This document shows, piece after piece, positions 52,974 through 59,663 of a stretch of 64,000 nt of DNA. Under the pieces are notes generated by a model. That model had not been told where the DNA came from, ran no database searches, and was given only the letters and a program-made list of their open reading frames with translations. A program made the position numbers and the translations under genes. Every line of letters starts with the position of its first letter. The stretch's first letter is position 1. This DNA comes from an uncultured Oscillospiraceae bacterium (GTDB lineage: Bacteria > Bacillota > Clostridia > Oscillospirales > Oscillospiraceae). The stretch lies in assembly GCA_934655875.1 (NCBI GenBank), contig CAKUHB010000002.1, positions 62,001 to 126,000 of the forward strand, read 5' to 3'.

Positions 52974-53960
52974 TCAAAGCTTCAATTTGGAGAGGGGATT
53001 GGCCTCGGCTGCGATCTTTTTATCGGTATTTTCGATATGTGTATAGATCTGCGTTGTATTGAGGTTTTCGTGTCCAAGCACCTCCTGCAGCGTCTTGAGG
53101 TCGACGCCGTTGGCCAGCATCAGTGTTGCCGCGGTGTGGCGCAGCTTGTGCGCGGAGAATTGAGACGCGTCAAGCCCGGATTCCAGCAGATGCTTTTTGA
53201 CCAGCCGATGTACAGCTGAAACGCTGATGCGGTTTTTATCACGGGAGCCGAAGAGCGCCCGATTGTCCGTCAGCACAATTTTGTTGCGTTCATCCAGATA
53301 GCGGTCAATGGCCTTCCGGCAGGAGGAGCCCATGTAGACGATCCGTTCCTTGTTGCCCTTGCCGACCACGCGGATCCGGTCCTCATAGACATCGGACAGA
53401 TTCAGCCCAACCAGCTCAGAGCGCCGGATACCGCAGTTGAGGAAGAGCATCAGAATGGCAAAATCCCGGTTTTTGTTCGGTCCATCCACGGCCTTCAGCA
53501 GCGCGGTAGATTCTTCCAGCGTCAGGTATTTCGGCAGGCTCCGCCGGATCTTGGGGAACTCAATATCCTTGACCGGATTGTTCGTGATCTGCTTTGTGCT
53601 GACGGTCAGATATTTATAGAGCGCTTTGATCGCAGACAGCTTCCGCGCACGGGAAGCGGCAGCGATCCCGGTATCGTTCGAACCTTCGCGGTTCTGTCGG
53701 TCGTTGGCCAGGTAAGACAGAAAATCGAAGATCTCAGAGGACGTGACGGTGTTCAGGACGTCGGCATTGATCCAGCGAATGTCCAGATCTTCCAGCGGCG
53801 TCGTGTACGGCATTTCATTGCGCGTCAGCGTCAGAAATCGAAAGAACATCCGAAGATCAAGATAATATTCACTCACGGTCCGCCGCGATTGTCCCTTAAT
53901 GGATTCATGATATGATAAAAAGTCCCGCAAAACCTGCGGGCAGTCTACATAGTGCTGCAC
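52974..53960 (-). CDS. xer: Xer-type tyrosine recombinase
   Basis: A 328-residue tyrosine recombinase with a SAM-like N-terminal domain and catalytic residues in GIRRSEL, GKGNKER, HKLRHTAAT, LGHENLNTTQIYTH. Length and fold fit XerC/D/S-type enzymes rather than arm-binding phage integrases. GTG start at 53960 has aaaggag upstream. A dif-like palindrome lies 70 bp from its start, as in single-recombinase systems such as XerS and XerH. It may be the host dimer-resolution enzyme that the filamentous prophages exploit. Confidence 0.9.
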   Translation of the reverse strand: MQHYVDCPQVLRDFLSYHESIKGQSRRTVSEYYLDLRMFFRFLTLTRNEMPYTTPLEDLDIRWINADVLNTVTSSEIFDFLSYLANDRQNREGSNDTGIAAASRARKLSAIKALYKYLTVSTKQITNNPVKDIEFPKIRRSLPKYLTLEESTALLKAVDGPNKNRDFAILMLFLNCGIRRSELVGLNLSDVYEDRIRVVGKGNKERIVYMGSSCRKAIDRYLDERNKIVLTDNRALFGSRDKNRISVSAVHRLVKKHLLESGLDASQFSAHKLRHTAATLMLANGVDLKTLQEVLGHENLNTTQIYTHIENTDKKIAAEANPLSKLKL

Positions 53961-54030
53961 AGCCGAAAACTCCTTTCAAAAGTCACATATAGCGTTCCTG
54001 TAAGCTTATTCTATCATATCTCCACTTCAA

Positions 54031-54058
54031 ACGCAACAAAATCTTTATTTTGTTGCGT
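54031..54058. other. dif-like recombination site (left end of prophage 1)
   Basis: Left arm ACGCAACAAAA, centre TCTTTA, right arm TTTTGTTGCGT: a perfect 11+6+11 layout, the geometry of Xer dif sites. One more base pair extends each side. The right arm plus the last two centre bases recurs exactly at 59579-59592. Confidence 0.78.
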
Positions 54059-54201
54059 TCGTTCCGTTTGAAACGCCAGAGCGTCAGCGGCTGGCGTGTC
54101 TGCCGCTCCCGCGATTCCCCCGCACTCCCTCCCGGTTGGCCTGTCCGACGTTCGGCAGGCTTCCCCGCCTGCTTGCTGCCCACTCTTGTCAGAGCACAGA
54201 C

Positions 54202-54235
54202 AAACACGCCGCGCGAAATCCGCGCGGCGTGTTTT
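54202..54235 (-). terminator. terminator of the prophage repressor gene
   Basis: Very GC-rich stem AAACACGCCGCGCG / CGCGCGGCGTGTTT. The neighbouring 54060-54200 stretch is GC-rich, gene-free and strongly self-complementary; it may hold the phage minus-strand origin or packaging hairpin. Confidence 0.75.
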
Positions 54236-54240
54236 GTCTG

Positions 54241-54435
54241 TCAATCCTCGTCTAACCCCAACAACCAATCTGCCGATACATGGTAGTATCTACAGATTTG
54301 TATGATCTGGTCTTCGTCTAGTTTCCGTTTTCCTGTTGCGTATAGTGAAATTTGCTGTTGTGTTGTTTTTAGCACTTTTGCTAAATCTGCTTGTTTGATT
54401 TTGTGCATTACTTTCAATCTTTTAATTGGTGTCAT
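54241..54435 (-). CDS. XRE-family repressor of prophage 1
   Basis: A 64-residue Cro/CI-type protein (KIKQADLAKVLKTTQQQISLYATGKR; ends VSADWLLGLDED). It is the only minus-strand gene of the prophage and diverges from the replication genes, the usual place for an immunity repressor. A symmetric site lies in the shared intergenic region. Confidence 0.85.
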   Translation of the reverse strand: MTPIKRLKVMHKIKQADLAKVLKTTQQQISLYATGKRKLDEDQIIQICRYYHVSADWLLGLDED

Positions 54436-54483
54436 TTTTACTCTTGATTTTTCATTCCTTTGGATGTATTTTGTTTATAGAAA

Positions 54484-54501
54484 ATCATTCAAATGAATGA
54501 T
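54484..54501. promoter_or_regulatory. possible repressor operator
   Basis: ATCATTCA, two bases, TGAATGAT: perfect 8-bp arms in the gap between the repressor and the first rightward gene. Confidence 0.6.
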
Positions 54502-54525
54502 AAATTTTAATAGGGGGGCCCTCTT

Positions 54526-54684
54526 ATGGCTACTAAGTACGTTTATTTCCTTTTCGCTGATGGTTGTTACTTTGCAAAGGCATTCTCTGAGGATGGAGCG
54601 TTGGAAATCTTGCAGACCATGAAAGAGCTTTACCCCGAAGGTACATTTTTTGAGCTTAAAATTTATGATTTTGAGGAGGATTAA
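54526..54684 (+). CDS. small prophage protein, unknown
   Basis: A 52-residue acidic protein (MATKYVYFLFADGCYFAKAF...). The ATG is preceded by a G6 stretch. First rightward gene, 4 bp before the next. No family recognised; early-gene position suggests a replication or regulatory role. Confidence 0.7.
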   Translation: MATKYVYFLFADGCYFAKAFSEDGALEILQTMKELYPEGTFFELKIYDFEED

Positions 54685-54688
54685 CTAA

Positions 54689-54928
54689 ATGACAAGTAAG
54701 CTTATCGGTTTCCGTAGATTCCAGTACAAACGCAAGTCTGACGGTCAGATTATCGACGCCTGCAACTTGTATATCACTTATCCCGGTGGTAACACTGTTG
54801 TTGGTGAAGTCGCTGAGGCTGTTTTCTGTAAGTCGGATATTGTTCCGAAGGACCTTAAAGTTGGCGACAATTTGCAGGTCTTCTATAACCGCTTCGGCTC
54901 TGTTGAATCGGTTTCTAACAATTTCTGA
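54689..54928 (+). CDS. probable single-stranded DNA-binding protein (gpV-like)
   Basis: A 79-residue protein with beta-rich pattern and aromatic/basic residues (LIGFRRFQYKRKSDGQ ... LQVFYNRFGSVESV) consistent with an OB-type fold. Position before the Rep gene matches the ssDNA-binding protein of filamentous phages, which coats progeny strands. Identification is by size, composition and place only. gaggagg precedes the ATG. Confidence 0.55.
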   Translation: MTSKLIGFRRFQYKRKSDGQIIDACNLYITYPGGNTVVGEVAEAVFCKSDIVPKDLKVGDNLQVFYNRFGSVESVSNNF

Positions 54929-54936
54929 GGCCGCCC

Positions 54937-55113
54937 ATGGATGATCTTAGCATTACAATCAGTCTGCAAGAACTAATGACGCTGATTGATTCTGCAAAGC
55001 AAGTACCCGGTATTGAAAAGGAACTTGCTTCTCTCTCCCGTCGCCTTGATGGCCTTTATGGCATTTATTCGCAGGTGCTCGAACGCCTGCGTGAAATCAA
55101 GGACGAATTGTGA
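54937..55113 (+). CDS. small coiled-coil prophage protein
   Basis: A 58-residue helical protein (MDDLSITISLQELMTLIDSA...) with heptad-like leucines (IEKELASLSRRLDGLYG). No cysteines or membrane segment. Its ATG is 9 bp after the previous stop. Function unknown. Confidence 0.65.
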   Translation: MDDLSITISLQELMTLIDSAKQVPGIEKELASLSRRLDGLYGIYSQVLERLREIKDEL

Positions 55114-55215
55114 TAGCTAACGCTTTGGCGTTTTCTATATTTTCTTTTTTCTCTCTCTTTTTTCTGTTAGATGCTGGATATCGTAGCCTGTCCAGCGTCG
55201 GTAAATCTCCCCGTT

Positions 55216-55259
55216 GGCTACAATGATTGCGGGCTACGTCTAAGGCAACCATTGTAGCC
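55216..55259 (+). other. candidate double-strand origin hairpin upstream of rep
   Basis: Arms GGCTACAATGATTGC and GCAACCATTGTAGCC pair with one mismatch around the loop GGGCTACGTCTAAG. Rolling-circle Rep proteins of the pMV158 group nick a hairpin loop at a TACGAC-like site; the loop has CTACGTC. The rest of the 55114-55290 gap is pyrimidine-rich and gene-free. Confidence 0.55.
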
Positions 55260-55290
55260 TGTAGCCAAATTTCATATTGGAGGTTTAATC

Positions 55291-55878
55291 ATGGCTGATA
55301 AAAAGTTTCGTTCTTTTGCTGGTACCCTGTACCCGGATTCTGAATCCTATGATTGCGAAAAGCTCCTTTCTATTATCCGCACTAAATTTACCGACTGGGC
55401 TTATATCCTGCATGACAAAGATACCGATGAAAACGGCGAGCTGAAAAAGCCGCATATTCATTGGGTAGGTCGTGCAACTCCACGCTGTCTGTCGGTTGTC
55501 TCTAATTTCCTTGGTCTTCCTGAAAATGATATTGAGGTCGTAAAGAACTTCGACAATATGGTCATGTATCTCATTCACCTCAATGATATCGATAAATTTC
55601 AGTATTCCCCTGACGATGTCGAAACGAACCTGCCGAATATTGGTCAGATTCTTCGCAGACTATCTGAGGGACAAATTGTGAAAGATCTCGCTTCAGCCAA
55701 GATGCAGAAAAGCTGGTACGATCTTGTGCAGTATGCCGTTGAGACTGAAAGCTATGACGTACTCCGGCGTAATCTTGGCGTGATTCGTCTCATTTGGGAG
55801 GAACAGCAAATCGTTGATTCCAAGCGTCTTTCTGACGGTCGTGATGTCTTCCCGCATAACAATCGGAAGGATATTTAA
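55291..55878 (+). CDS. rep: rolling-circle replication initiator (HUH, Rep_2/pMV158 type)
   Basis: A 195-residue HUH endonuclease. Motif 1 is RSFAGTLYPDS, the metal-binding HUH motif is KKPHIHWV (His at about 51 and 53), and the catalytic Tyr lies in MVMYLIHL (about residue 92). It would nick the plus strand to start phage genome replication. This plasmid-type Rep differs from the gpII type of coliphages. ggaggttt precedes the ATG. It ends 5 bp before the tRNA. Confidence 0.88.
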   Translation: MADKKFRSFAGTLYPDSESYDCEKLLSIIRTKFTDWAYILHDKDTDENGELKKPHIHWVGRATPRCLSVVSNFLGLPENDIEVVKNFDNMVMYLIHLNDIDKFQYSPDDVETNLPNIGQILRRLSEGQIVKDLASAKMQKSWYDLVQYAVETESYDVLRRNLGVIRLIWEEQQIVDSKRLSDGRDVFPHNNRKDI

Positions 55879-55883
55879 CATAT

Positions 55884-55957
55884 AGCGGGCTAGTGCAATG
55901 GTAGCACGTCAGGTTCTGAGCCTGAAACTGGTCGTTCGATTCGACCGCCCGCACCCA
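55884..55957 (+). tRNA. phage tRNA with anticodon CUG and initiator-like acceptor stem
   Basis: A 74-nt cloverleaf with encoded CCA. Acceptor AGCGGGC / GCCCGCA leaves A1 and A72 unpaired, then G2-C71, C3-G70, G4-C69, G5-C68, G6-C67, as in bacterial initiator tRNA. D stem GTGC/GCAC with T8, A9, A14, G18G19, A21. Anticodon arm TCAGG-TTCTGAG-CCTGA differs from the initiator stem TCGGG/CCCGA by one compensated pair. T arm GGTCG-TTCGATT-CGACC. Discriminator is C73. T11-A24 is of elongator type. It lies between rep and the first CAG-start gene, presumably cotranscribed and processed. Confidence 0.88.
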
Positions 55958-55980
55958 TTTTACTGAAAGGACTGATATTT

Positions 55981-56997
55981 CAGAAAACATTGATTCGCGT
56001 CCTGCTGGTCGTTTGTATCCTGTCGGTTCTTTCTGTCTCCGTCTTTGCGGCCGGCACGTCGACAAATCCGGCGTATCCCACTAGTACATACACTTATGTA
56101 CGTGGTATTTCTTCGACTGGTTCGGTGAATACGTCTTCTGGTACCTATTTTGATGCTGTTACTCAATCGATGTATGGCCTTGGTAACATCCTTGCTTCAA
56201 TTTGGAGTAAGCTTGGGCTGATTCAAAATAATACTTCCTATCTTTCTGAAATCGCGACTGATACTAACTCCATTAGTACAATCAATACGTATGTGCAGTC
56301 TAATAACTCTTGGCTGTCTAAGCTTTATACTGAAGTTTCTGGTATCAAGTCGGCTATGAATACCACTTCTGCATGGACGTCCACGCAGGCATCTTCTGTG
56401 ACCTCTGACGTTGCTTCTCTTGAAGTGTATGGTAAGAACATTTCCACGAACTCCACTTCGATGAACAGTTTCCTTTCTCAGATCAACAATAAGGTCGCTA
56501 CGGAATCCACGTTGAAAACTCTCGCAACTGAAACGACTGTTTCTAGTATAAAGAATATCCTGAATGGTTTCAAGTCCAATCTTGATACCATTGCAGAAAA
56601 AACATCTGACCTCGCTGAGGTCCTTGCATCTGAAGAGGATAAACAGCTTCACGACAATTCCAAGTCTAATCTTGATTATCTAAATAGCGGTGACAAGGTT
56701 ACTGATATGGTTTCCGATACTAGTAAATTCGGCTCTGCTTCGTCTGCGGTTTCTGGATTTCAGGAAGCTTTTATGGGTTCCGGTGGTTTGTCTTCCGGTG
56801 ATTTTTCCGGTGCATTTTTTGAGCTGAATGAAAGCGGTTATGGGTTCTGGTCTTCGTCTGTATATAATCAGATTCATCAGTCTGATTCGTCCACATCTGC
56901 ACGATCTAGGGTGAAATCTAAATCTGCTTCTGATATGCCTTATGATGCTTGGGCTGAGTATGAGAAAGCAATGGCTGATTTTGGGGGTGTTGATTGA
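55981..56997 (+). CDS. secreted coiled-coil prophage protein with CAG at the start position
   Basis: About 338 residues. Read from CAG at 55981 the N-terminus is a classical signal peptide (xKTLIRVLLVVCILSVLSV, cleavage near FAAG). aaagga lies nine bases upstream. The first usual start codon, TTG at 55990, would be 18-20 bases from it. The mature part has Thr/Ser/Asn-rich helices with heptads and no C-terminal membrane anchor. Likely an extracytoplasmic virion or assembly protein. No homologue is visible in prophage 2 within the window. Confidence 0.78.
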   Translation, partial: QKTLIRVLLVVCILSVLSVSVFAAGTSTNPAYPTSTYTYVRGISSTGSVNTSSGTYFDAVTQSMYGLGNILASIWSKLGLIQNNTSYLSEIATDTNSISTINTYVQSNNSWLSKLYTEVSGIKSAMNTTSAWTSTQASSVTSDVASLEVYGKNISTNSTSMNSFLSQINNKVATESTLKTLATETTVSSIKNILNGFKSNLDTIAEKTSDLAEVLASEEDKQLHDNSKSNLDYLNSGDKVTDMVSDTSKFGSASSAVSGFQEAFMGSGGLSSGDFSGAFFELNESGYGFWSSSVYNQIHQSDSSTSARSRVKSKSASDMPYDAWAEYEKAMADFGGVD

Positions 56998-57146
56998 TGT
57001 TTAACGTTATTCAAAATCCTATTCAGTTTTTTGTACGTTTTCTTGCCTGTCTCCCTCCCCCTATCCGGCTGTTTCTTTACTGGACGCTTGGATTTTTCGC
57101 ATTTTGTTTCATTTACTCGATTGTCCATTATTGGCTGAAAGGGTGA
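56997..57146 (+). CDS. small membrane protein of prophage 1 (A)
   Basis: A 49-residue protein (MFNVIQNPIQFFVRFLACLP...) with one strong membrane helix (about residues 23-42). It overlaps the stop of the previous gene. Its counterpart in prophage 2 is the 46-residue protein at 63850-63990, judged from position and size. Confidence 0.75.
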   Translation: MFNVIQNPIQFFVRFLACLPPPIRLFLYWTLGFFAFCFIYSIVHYWLKG

Positions 57147-57152
57147 TTCTTC

Positions 57153-57302
57153 TTGGGCAATTTCCATGATGTTCTTAAGATTCTGCTTTCCATTTTTCCC
57201 GATTGGCTTGTAACCGTTTTTATTGTTGCAATCGGGTGTGTCGCAGTTCTCATTGTCCTCTCTCTCATCAAGGCCATTCTGGACGCTATTCCTTTTGTGT
57301 AG
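57153..57302 (+). CDS. small membrane protein of prophage 1 (B)
   Basis: A 49-residue protein starting at TTG (MGNFHDVLKILLSIFPDWLV...), seven to eight bases after aaaggg. One long hydrophobic helix and an IPFV end; the prophage-2 protein at 63674-63838 ends IPFI and matches in layout. Probably a minor coat or membrane assembly protein. Confidence 0.75.
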   Translation: MGNFHDVLKILLSIFPDWLVTVFIVAIGCVAVLIVLSLIKAILDAIPFV

Positions 57303-57310
57303 GTGATTAT

Positions 57311-57526
57311 ATGACACAAGACGCGCTTCGATTCTATCTTACGTATTTCAATAATCTTTGGAAGTTCTACGTTTCGTGGAACATTCCGGGTACAACCTTC
57401 ACGCCTGCTGAACTGTCGTTCTTTGTTTTGGCAGTTTCCATTCTGATTCGAACGTTGAAACGTCTTTCTAATGTTCCGGATGCTTCGTTCGGTGGTAGTT
57501 CCAAGTCTTCTAGCTCGAAGGAGTGA
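57311..57526 (+). CDS. small membrane protein of prophage 1 (C)
   Basis: A 71-residue protein with NIPGTTFTPAEL before its membrane helix and a Ser/Lys/Glu-rich tail. The prophage-2 protein at 63421-63663 has TIPGTTFSLGVL at the same place and a similar Gly/Ser/Lys tail, so the two are homologous. ATG has aggtg upstream. Confidence 0.8.
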   Translation: MTQDALRFYLTYFNNLWKFYVSWNIPGTTFTPAELSFFVLAVSILIRTLKRLSNVPDASFGGSSKSSSSKE

Positions 57527-57531
57527 TTTCT

Positions 57532-58236
57532 ATAAAACGTCTCTTTTCTGTCTTCCTCTGTGTCATCCTGCTGGTCTGTCTCTGTGTTCCTGCTCTTGCC
57601 GCTGGTACTGTCCGGCTTGATTATGATGAATGGCTCTGGTTCTACGATCTCGTAGACAATACTGAAAATCATGATCTCTGGTTAGGCATGTATTCCTATG
57701 GTGGTGCTCAAGACATTTTGCCTATTGATGTGACTGAGGATGAATATAATGCAAGAAAGCAAATCGACATTGTTAACGATACTGAATCAGAAACACCTGC
57801 TGAATCTGACACCGATGAATCTGTTGATAATTCTGTTGATTCTGATAGCGTCGTTCCTGCTGATTCGGAATCTGATACAGATATTTCGTCTCCTGAAATC
57901 TCCATCGGGTCGGAATCGAGCGTGTCGGAATCTCCTGTACTTCTGGCGGCGAACGTTCCAACGTCTGGTACTTCTTATACACAACCTGAGATGGTTCATG
58001 TAGAATATGCTCCCGATGCTTCTGATGGTTCTTTGCTTTCTGTTTTATACGATTTGCTTGGTAAGCCTGTAGTGTCCTATACATATAAAGTGCAGACGAA
58101 TTATAATAATTCTCAGTATGGTTATGTGACAGAACATCTTGACTATGATTCGAATTGGGTTTGTTCCCTTGTCCTGCTTCTGGTTGTTGTCTTCTGTATC
58201 TTCAAGGCTGGAGGTGCGTTGATATCGAAAGCGTAA
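57532..58236 (+). CDS. secreted acidic, membrane-anchored protein (pIII-like candidate), ATA at start
   Basis: About 234 residues: signal peptide (KRLFSVFLCVILLVCLCVPALAAG in part), an acidic Glu/Ser/Asp-rich region (about residues 75-140), a folded segment, then a C-terminal membrane helix (VCSLVLLLVVVFCIFKA). This is the layout of the pIII adsorption protein. The codon eight bases after aaggag is ATA; an in-frame GTG overlaps the ribosome-binding site and is unlikely. The prophage-2 homologue (62840-63424) starts with ATG-AAA-CGA, so ATA stands at the Met position. Confidence 0.75.
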   Translation: MKRLFSVFLCVILLVCLCVPALAAGTVRLDYDEWLWFYDLVDNTENHDLWLGMYSYGGAQDILPIDVTEDEYNARKQIDIVNDTESETPAESDTDESVDNSVDSDSVVPADSESDTDISSPEISIGSESSVSESPVLLAANVPTSGTSYTQPEMVHVEYAPDASDGSLLSVLYDLLGKPVVSYTYKVQTNYNNSQYGYVTEHLDYDSNWVCSLVLLLVVVFCIFKAGGALISKA

Positions 58237-58367
58237 AAGCATTCTGTGTCTGGTTCATTGGTGAAGTTCCTACTTTCCTCATGGCTGAGCCTATCTGCTA
58301 TTTTGTTGGTTTCTTCTTTTCCTTTGTAACTGTCGCTTTACTCAAGCGATTGTTAAATATCAAATAA
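58224..58367 (+). CDS. small membrane protein of prophage 1 (D), ATC at start
   Basis: About 47 residues with the core FLMAEPICYFVGFFFSF; prophage 2 has WLLSEPIVYFVGMVLM at 62698-62847. ggaggt ends eight bases before ATC (58224); no ATG, GTG or TTG lies nearby in frame. The first in-frame ATG, at 58155, is deep inside the previous gene. Overlaps that gene's 3' end. Confidence 0.68.
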   Translation: MESVKAFCVWFIGEVPTFLMAEPICYFVGFFFSFVTVALLKRLLNIK

Positions 58368-58386
58368 CTATGAAAGGGTGATTTTT

Positions 58387-58575
58387 CAGGGTACTCCCGC
58401 AGCTTACACTATTGCTTCCATGATCTCTGACATTGGTTCTTTTGTAACCGGTGCCGTTTCTTGGGTCGGTGAGTTTGTCGGTGCTATTACCGGCAATCCT
58501 CTGATTCTTGGCTTCGTGCTGGTCGCGCTGATTGGTACGGGTATCGGCGTTATCAACCGCCTTATTCACGTGTAA
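58387..58575 (+). CDS. major coat protein (pVIII-like) of prophage 1, CAG at start
   Basis: From CAG at 58387 the protein is 62 residues, exactly the length of the prophage-2 coat protein at 62245-62433, and the two align end to end (YTIASMISDIGSF with VTIATLLSSIGEV; VINRLIHV with LFKRLLNV). An amphipathic N-terminal half, a hydrophobic helix and a basic C-terminus form the usual coat layout. aaaggg ends eight bases before CAG. The in-frame GTG at 58378 overlaps the ribosome-binding site and is unlikely. A terminator follows. Confidence 0.8.
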   Translation, partial: QGTPAAYTIASMISDIGSFVTGAVSWVGEFVGAITGNPLILGFVLVALIGTGIGVINRLIHV

Positions 58576-58587
58576 ACCTTCGACCAT

Positions 58588-58618
58588 GGGGCGGGCTTTT
58601 CCGCCCCTTCTTTTTTTG
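58588..58618 (+). terminator. terminator after the coat gene
   Basis: GGGGCGG / CCGCCCC stem, loop GCTTTT, then TTCT7. A strong terminator right after the coat gene is characteristic of filamentous phages. Confidence 0.9.
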
Positions 58619-58620
58619 CT

Positions 58621-59343
58621 ATGATTATTTTTCTTTCTATCGTTGGTGTCTTCCTTGTCTGGTTCACTGTCCAGTCTCGCCGCTATAATAATCCCTATCG
58701 ACTGATCTTCATTTTCGGTAAAAAGGGTGCTGGTAAATCCCTCTACATGGTCAAACAGATGATGAAATATCTGAAAAAAGGTTGGACTGTCTATACGGAC
58801 ATTGACAATTGCAACCTTCCCGGTGTTCGTATTATGAAAGCTATGGACTTGGCTGAGTTTGCCCCTGCTGAGAACTCCGCGATCTTCCTTGATGAAGCTG
58901 GTATTCTCTTTGATAACCGGAACTTCAAGAACTTCAATTCCGGCCTGCGTGATTTCTTTAAGCTCCAAAGAAAGTACAAATGCCGGGTTTTCCTCAATTC
59001 GCAGTCCTTCGACATTGACAAGAAAATCCGTGATGTTACTGACCAGATGGGCTTAATGGTTTCTGTCGGAAATGTCTTCTCGATTTATCGACCTATTCGC
59101 CGATCTATTACGCTGACTGAGCCGTCCGCAGAAGCTGAAAGCCGCATCGCAGATAAACTGTCCTTTGAATCTATCTTCAAGTGGCAGATCACGTATCTTC
59201 CGAAGTATTTCAAATACTTCGATAGCTTCGCCGCCCCTGAGCGTCCGCCCCTGCCGTTTAATGAAATCGTGGCAGACCTCACAGACAAAAACGTTCGTCG
59301 TTCTCTGCGTCGCCAGCGGCCTGACAATACCGAAGAGGAATAA
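58621..59343 (+). CDS. zot: Zot-type morphogenesis ATPase (gpI) of prophage 1
   Basis: A 240-residue P-loop ATPase with an N-terminal membrane helix (residues 2-18), Walker A GKKGAGKS (about residues 33-40) and Walker B SAIFLDEAG. This is the hallmark protein of Inoviridae, which drives virion extrusion through the membrane. The ATG lacks a clear ribosome-binding site, as it directly follows the terminator T-tract. The name Zot reflects family homology and implies no toxin. Confidence 0.93.
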   Translation: MIIFLSIVGVFLVWFTVQSRRYNNPYRLIFIFGKKGAGKSLYMVKQMMKYLKKGWTVYTDIDNCNLPGVRIMKAMDLAEFAPAENSAIFLDEAGILFDNRNFKNFNSGLRDFFKLQRKYKCRVFLNSQSFDIDKKIRDVTDQMGLMVSVGNVFSIYRPIRRSITLTEPSAEAESRIADKLSFESIFKWQITYLPKYFKYFDSFAAPERPPLPFNEIVADLTDKNVRRSLRRQRPDNTEEE

Positions 59344-59350
59344 TGTATAC

Positions 59351-59533
59351 ATGGATATTGTACTTATTATCATCAGTCTTATTTTTGTGGTTATCACATT
59401 CTTTGCTGAAGGCTTCGCCGGATTCGTGGGATTTATTCTATCTTTCCTTGTCTTTGGTTTCTCTCTTGGCCTATTTTGTAGCCGTTGGATTCATCCCGGA
59501 AAAGTGAAAGAAAAAAGGGTTCCCCGGCCTTAA
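59351..59533 (+). CDS. small membrane protein after zot
   Basis: A 60-residue hydrophobic protein (MDIVLIIISLIFVVITFF...) with two helices and a basic tail. Last gene of prophage 1, 7 bp after zot. Possible export-channel partner; unknown. Confidence 0.65.
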   Translation: MDIVLIIISLIFVVITFFAEGFAGFVGFILSFLVFGFSLGLFCSRWIHPGKVKEKRVPRP

Positions 59534-59563
59534 TCCCCGGAAACCCTCGCTGTTTGTTCCTGC

Positions 59564-59591
59564 TGATACAAAAGAGCTATTTTGTTGCGTT
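59564..59591. other. dif-like site, right end of prophage 1
   Basis: Degenerate left arm CTGATACAAAA, centre GAGCTA, right arm TTTTGTTGCGT identical to that at 54048-54058. One intact and one degenerate arm is typical of sites formed by Xer-dependent phage insertion. Confidence 0.72.
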
Positions 59592-59663
59592 GCGCAAGGG
59601 CCAATTAAAATAGGCTGTTGTGTAGCCCTTCCCCAACGGCGGTGTTCAATGTCACAATTGAAA

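Larger units (their letters stand above)
54046..59592 (+). mobile_element. inovirus-like (filamentous phage) prophage 1, about 5.5 kb
   Basis: Bounded by the 14-bp repeat TATTTTGTTGCGTT (54046-54059 and 59579-59592) within dif-like sites. Contents in order: repressor (-), small ORF, DNA-binding-like ORF, small coiled-coil ORF, HUH rolling-circle Rep, tRNA, secreted coiled-coil protein, three small membrane proteins, secreted acidic protein, small membrane protein, major coat, terminator, Zot ATPase, small membrane ORF. GC is clearly lower than in the host genes. No integrase of its own: typical of filamentous phages using host Xer. Confidence 0.88.

Noticed and set aside
53983..54207. Minus-strand frame over the dif-like site and GC-rich segment
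   Set aside because: Covers the recombination site, rich in repeats, no start signal.
55990..55992. TTG as the start of the secreted coiled-coil gene
   Set aside because: It lies 18-20 bases from the only ribosome-binding site and would cut the Lys from the signal peptide; CAG at 55981 fits both.
58621..59343. Zot as an enterotoxin
   Set aside because: Only the conserved N-terminal ATPase domain of filamentous-phage gpI is present; nothing suggests a toxin.
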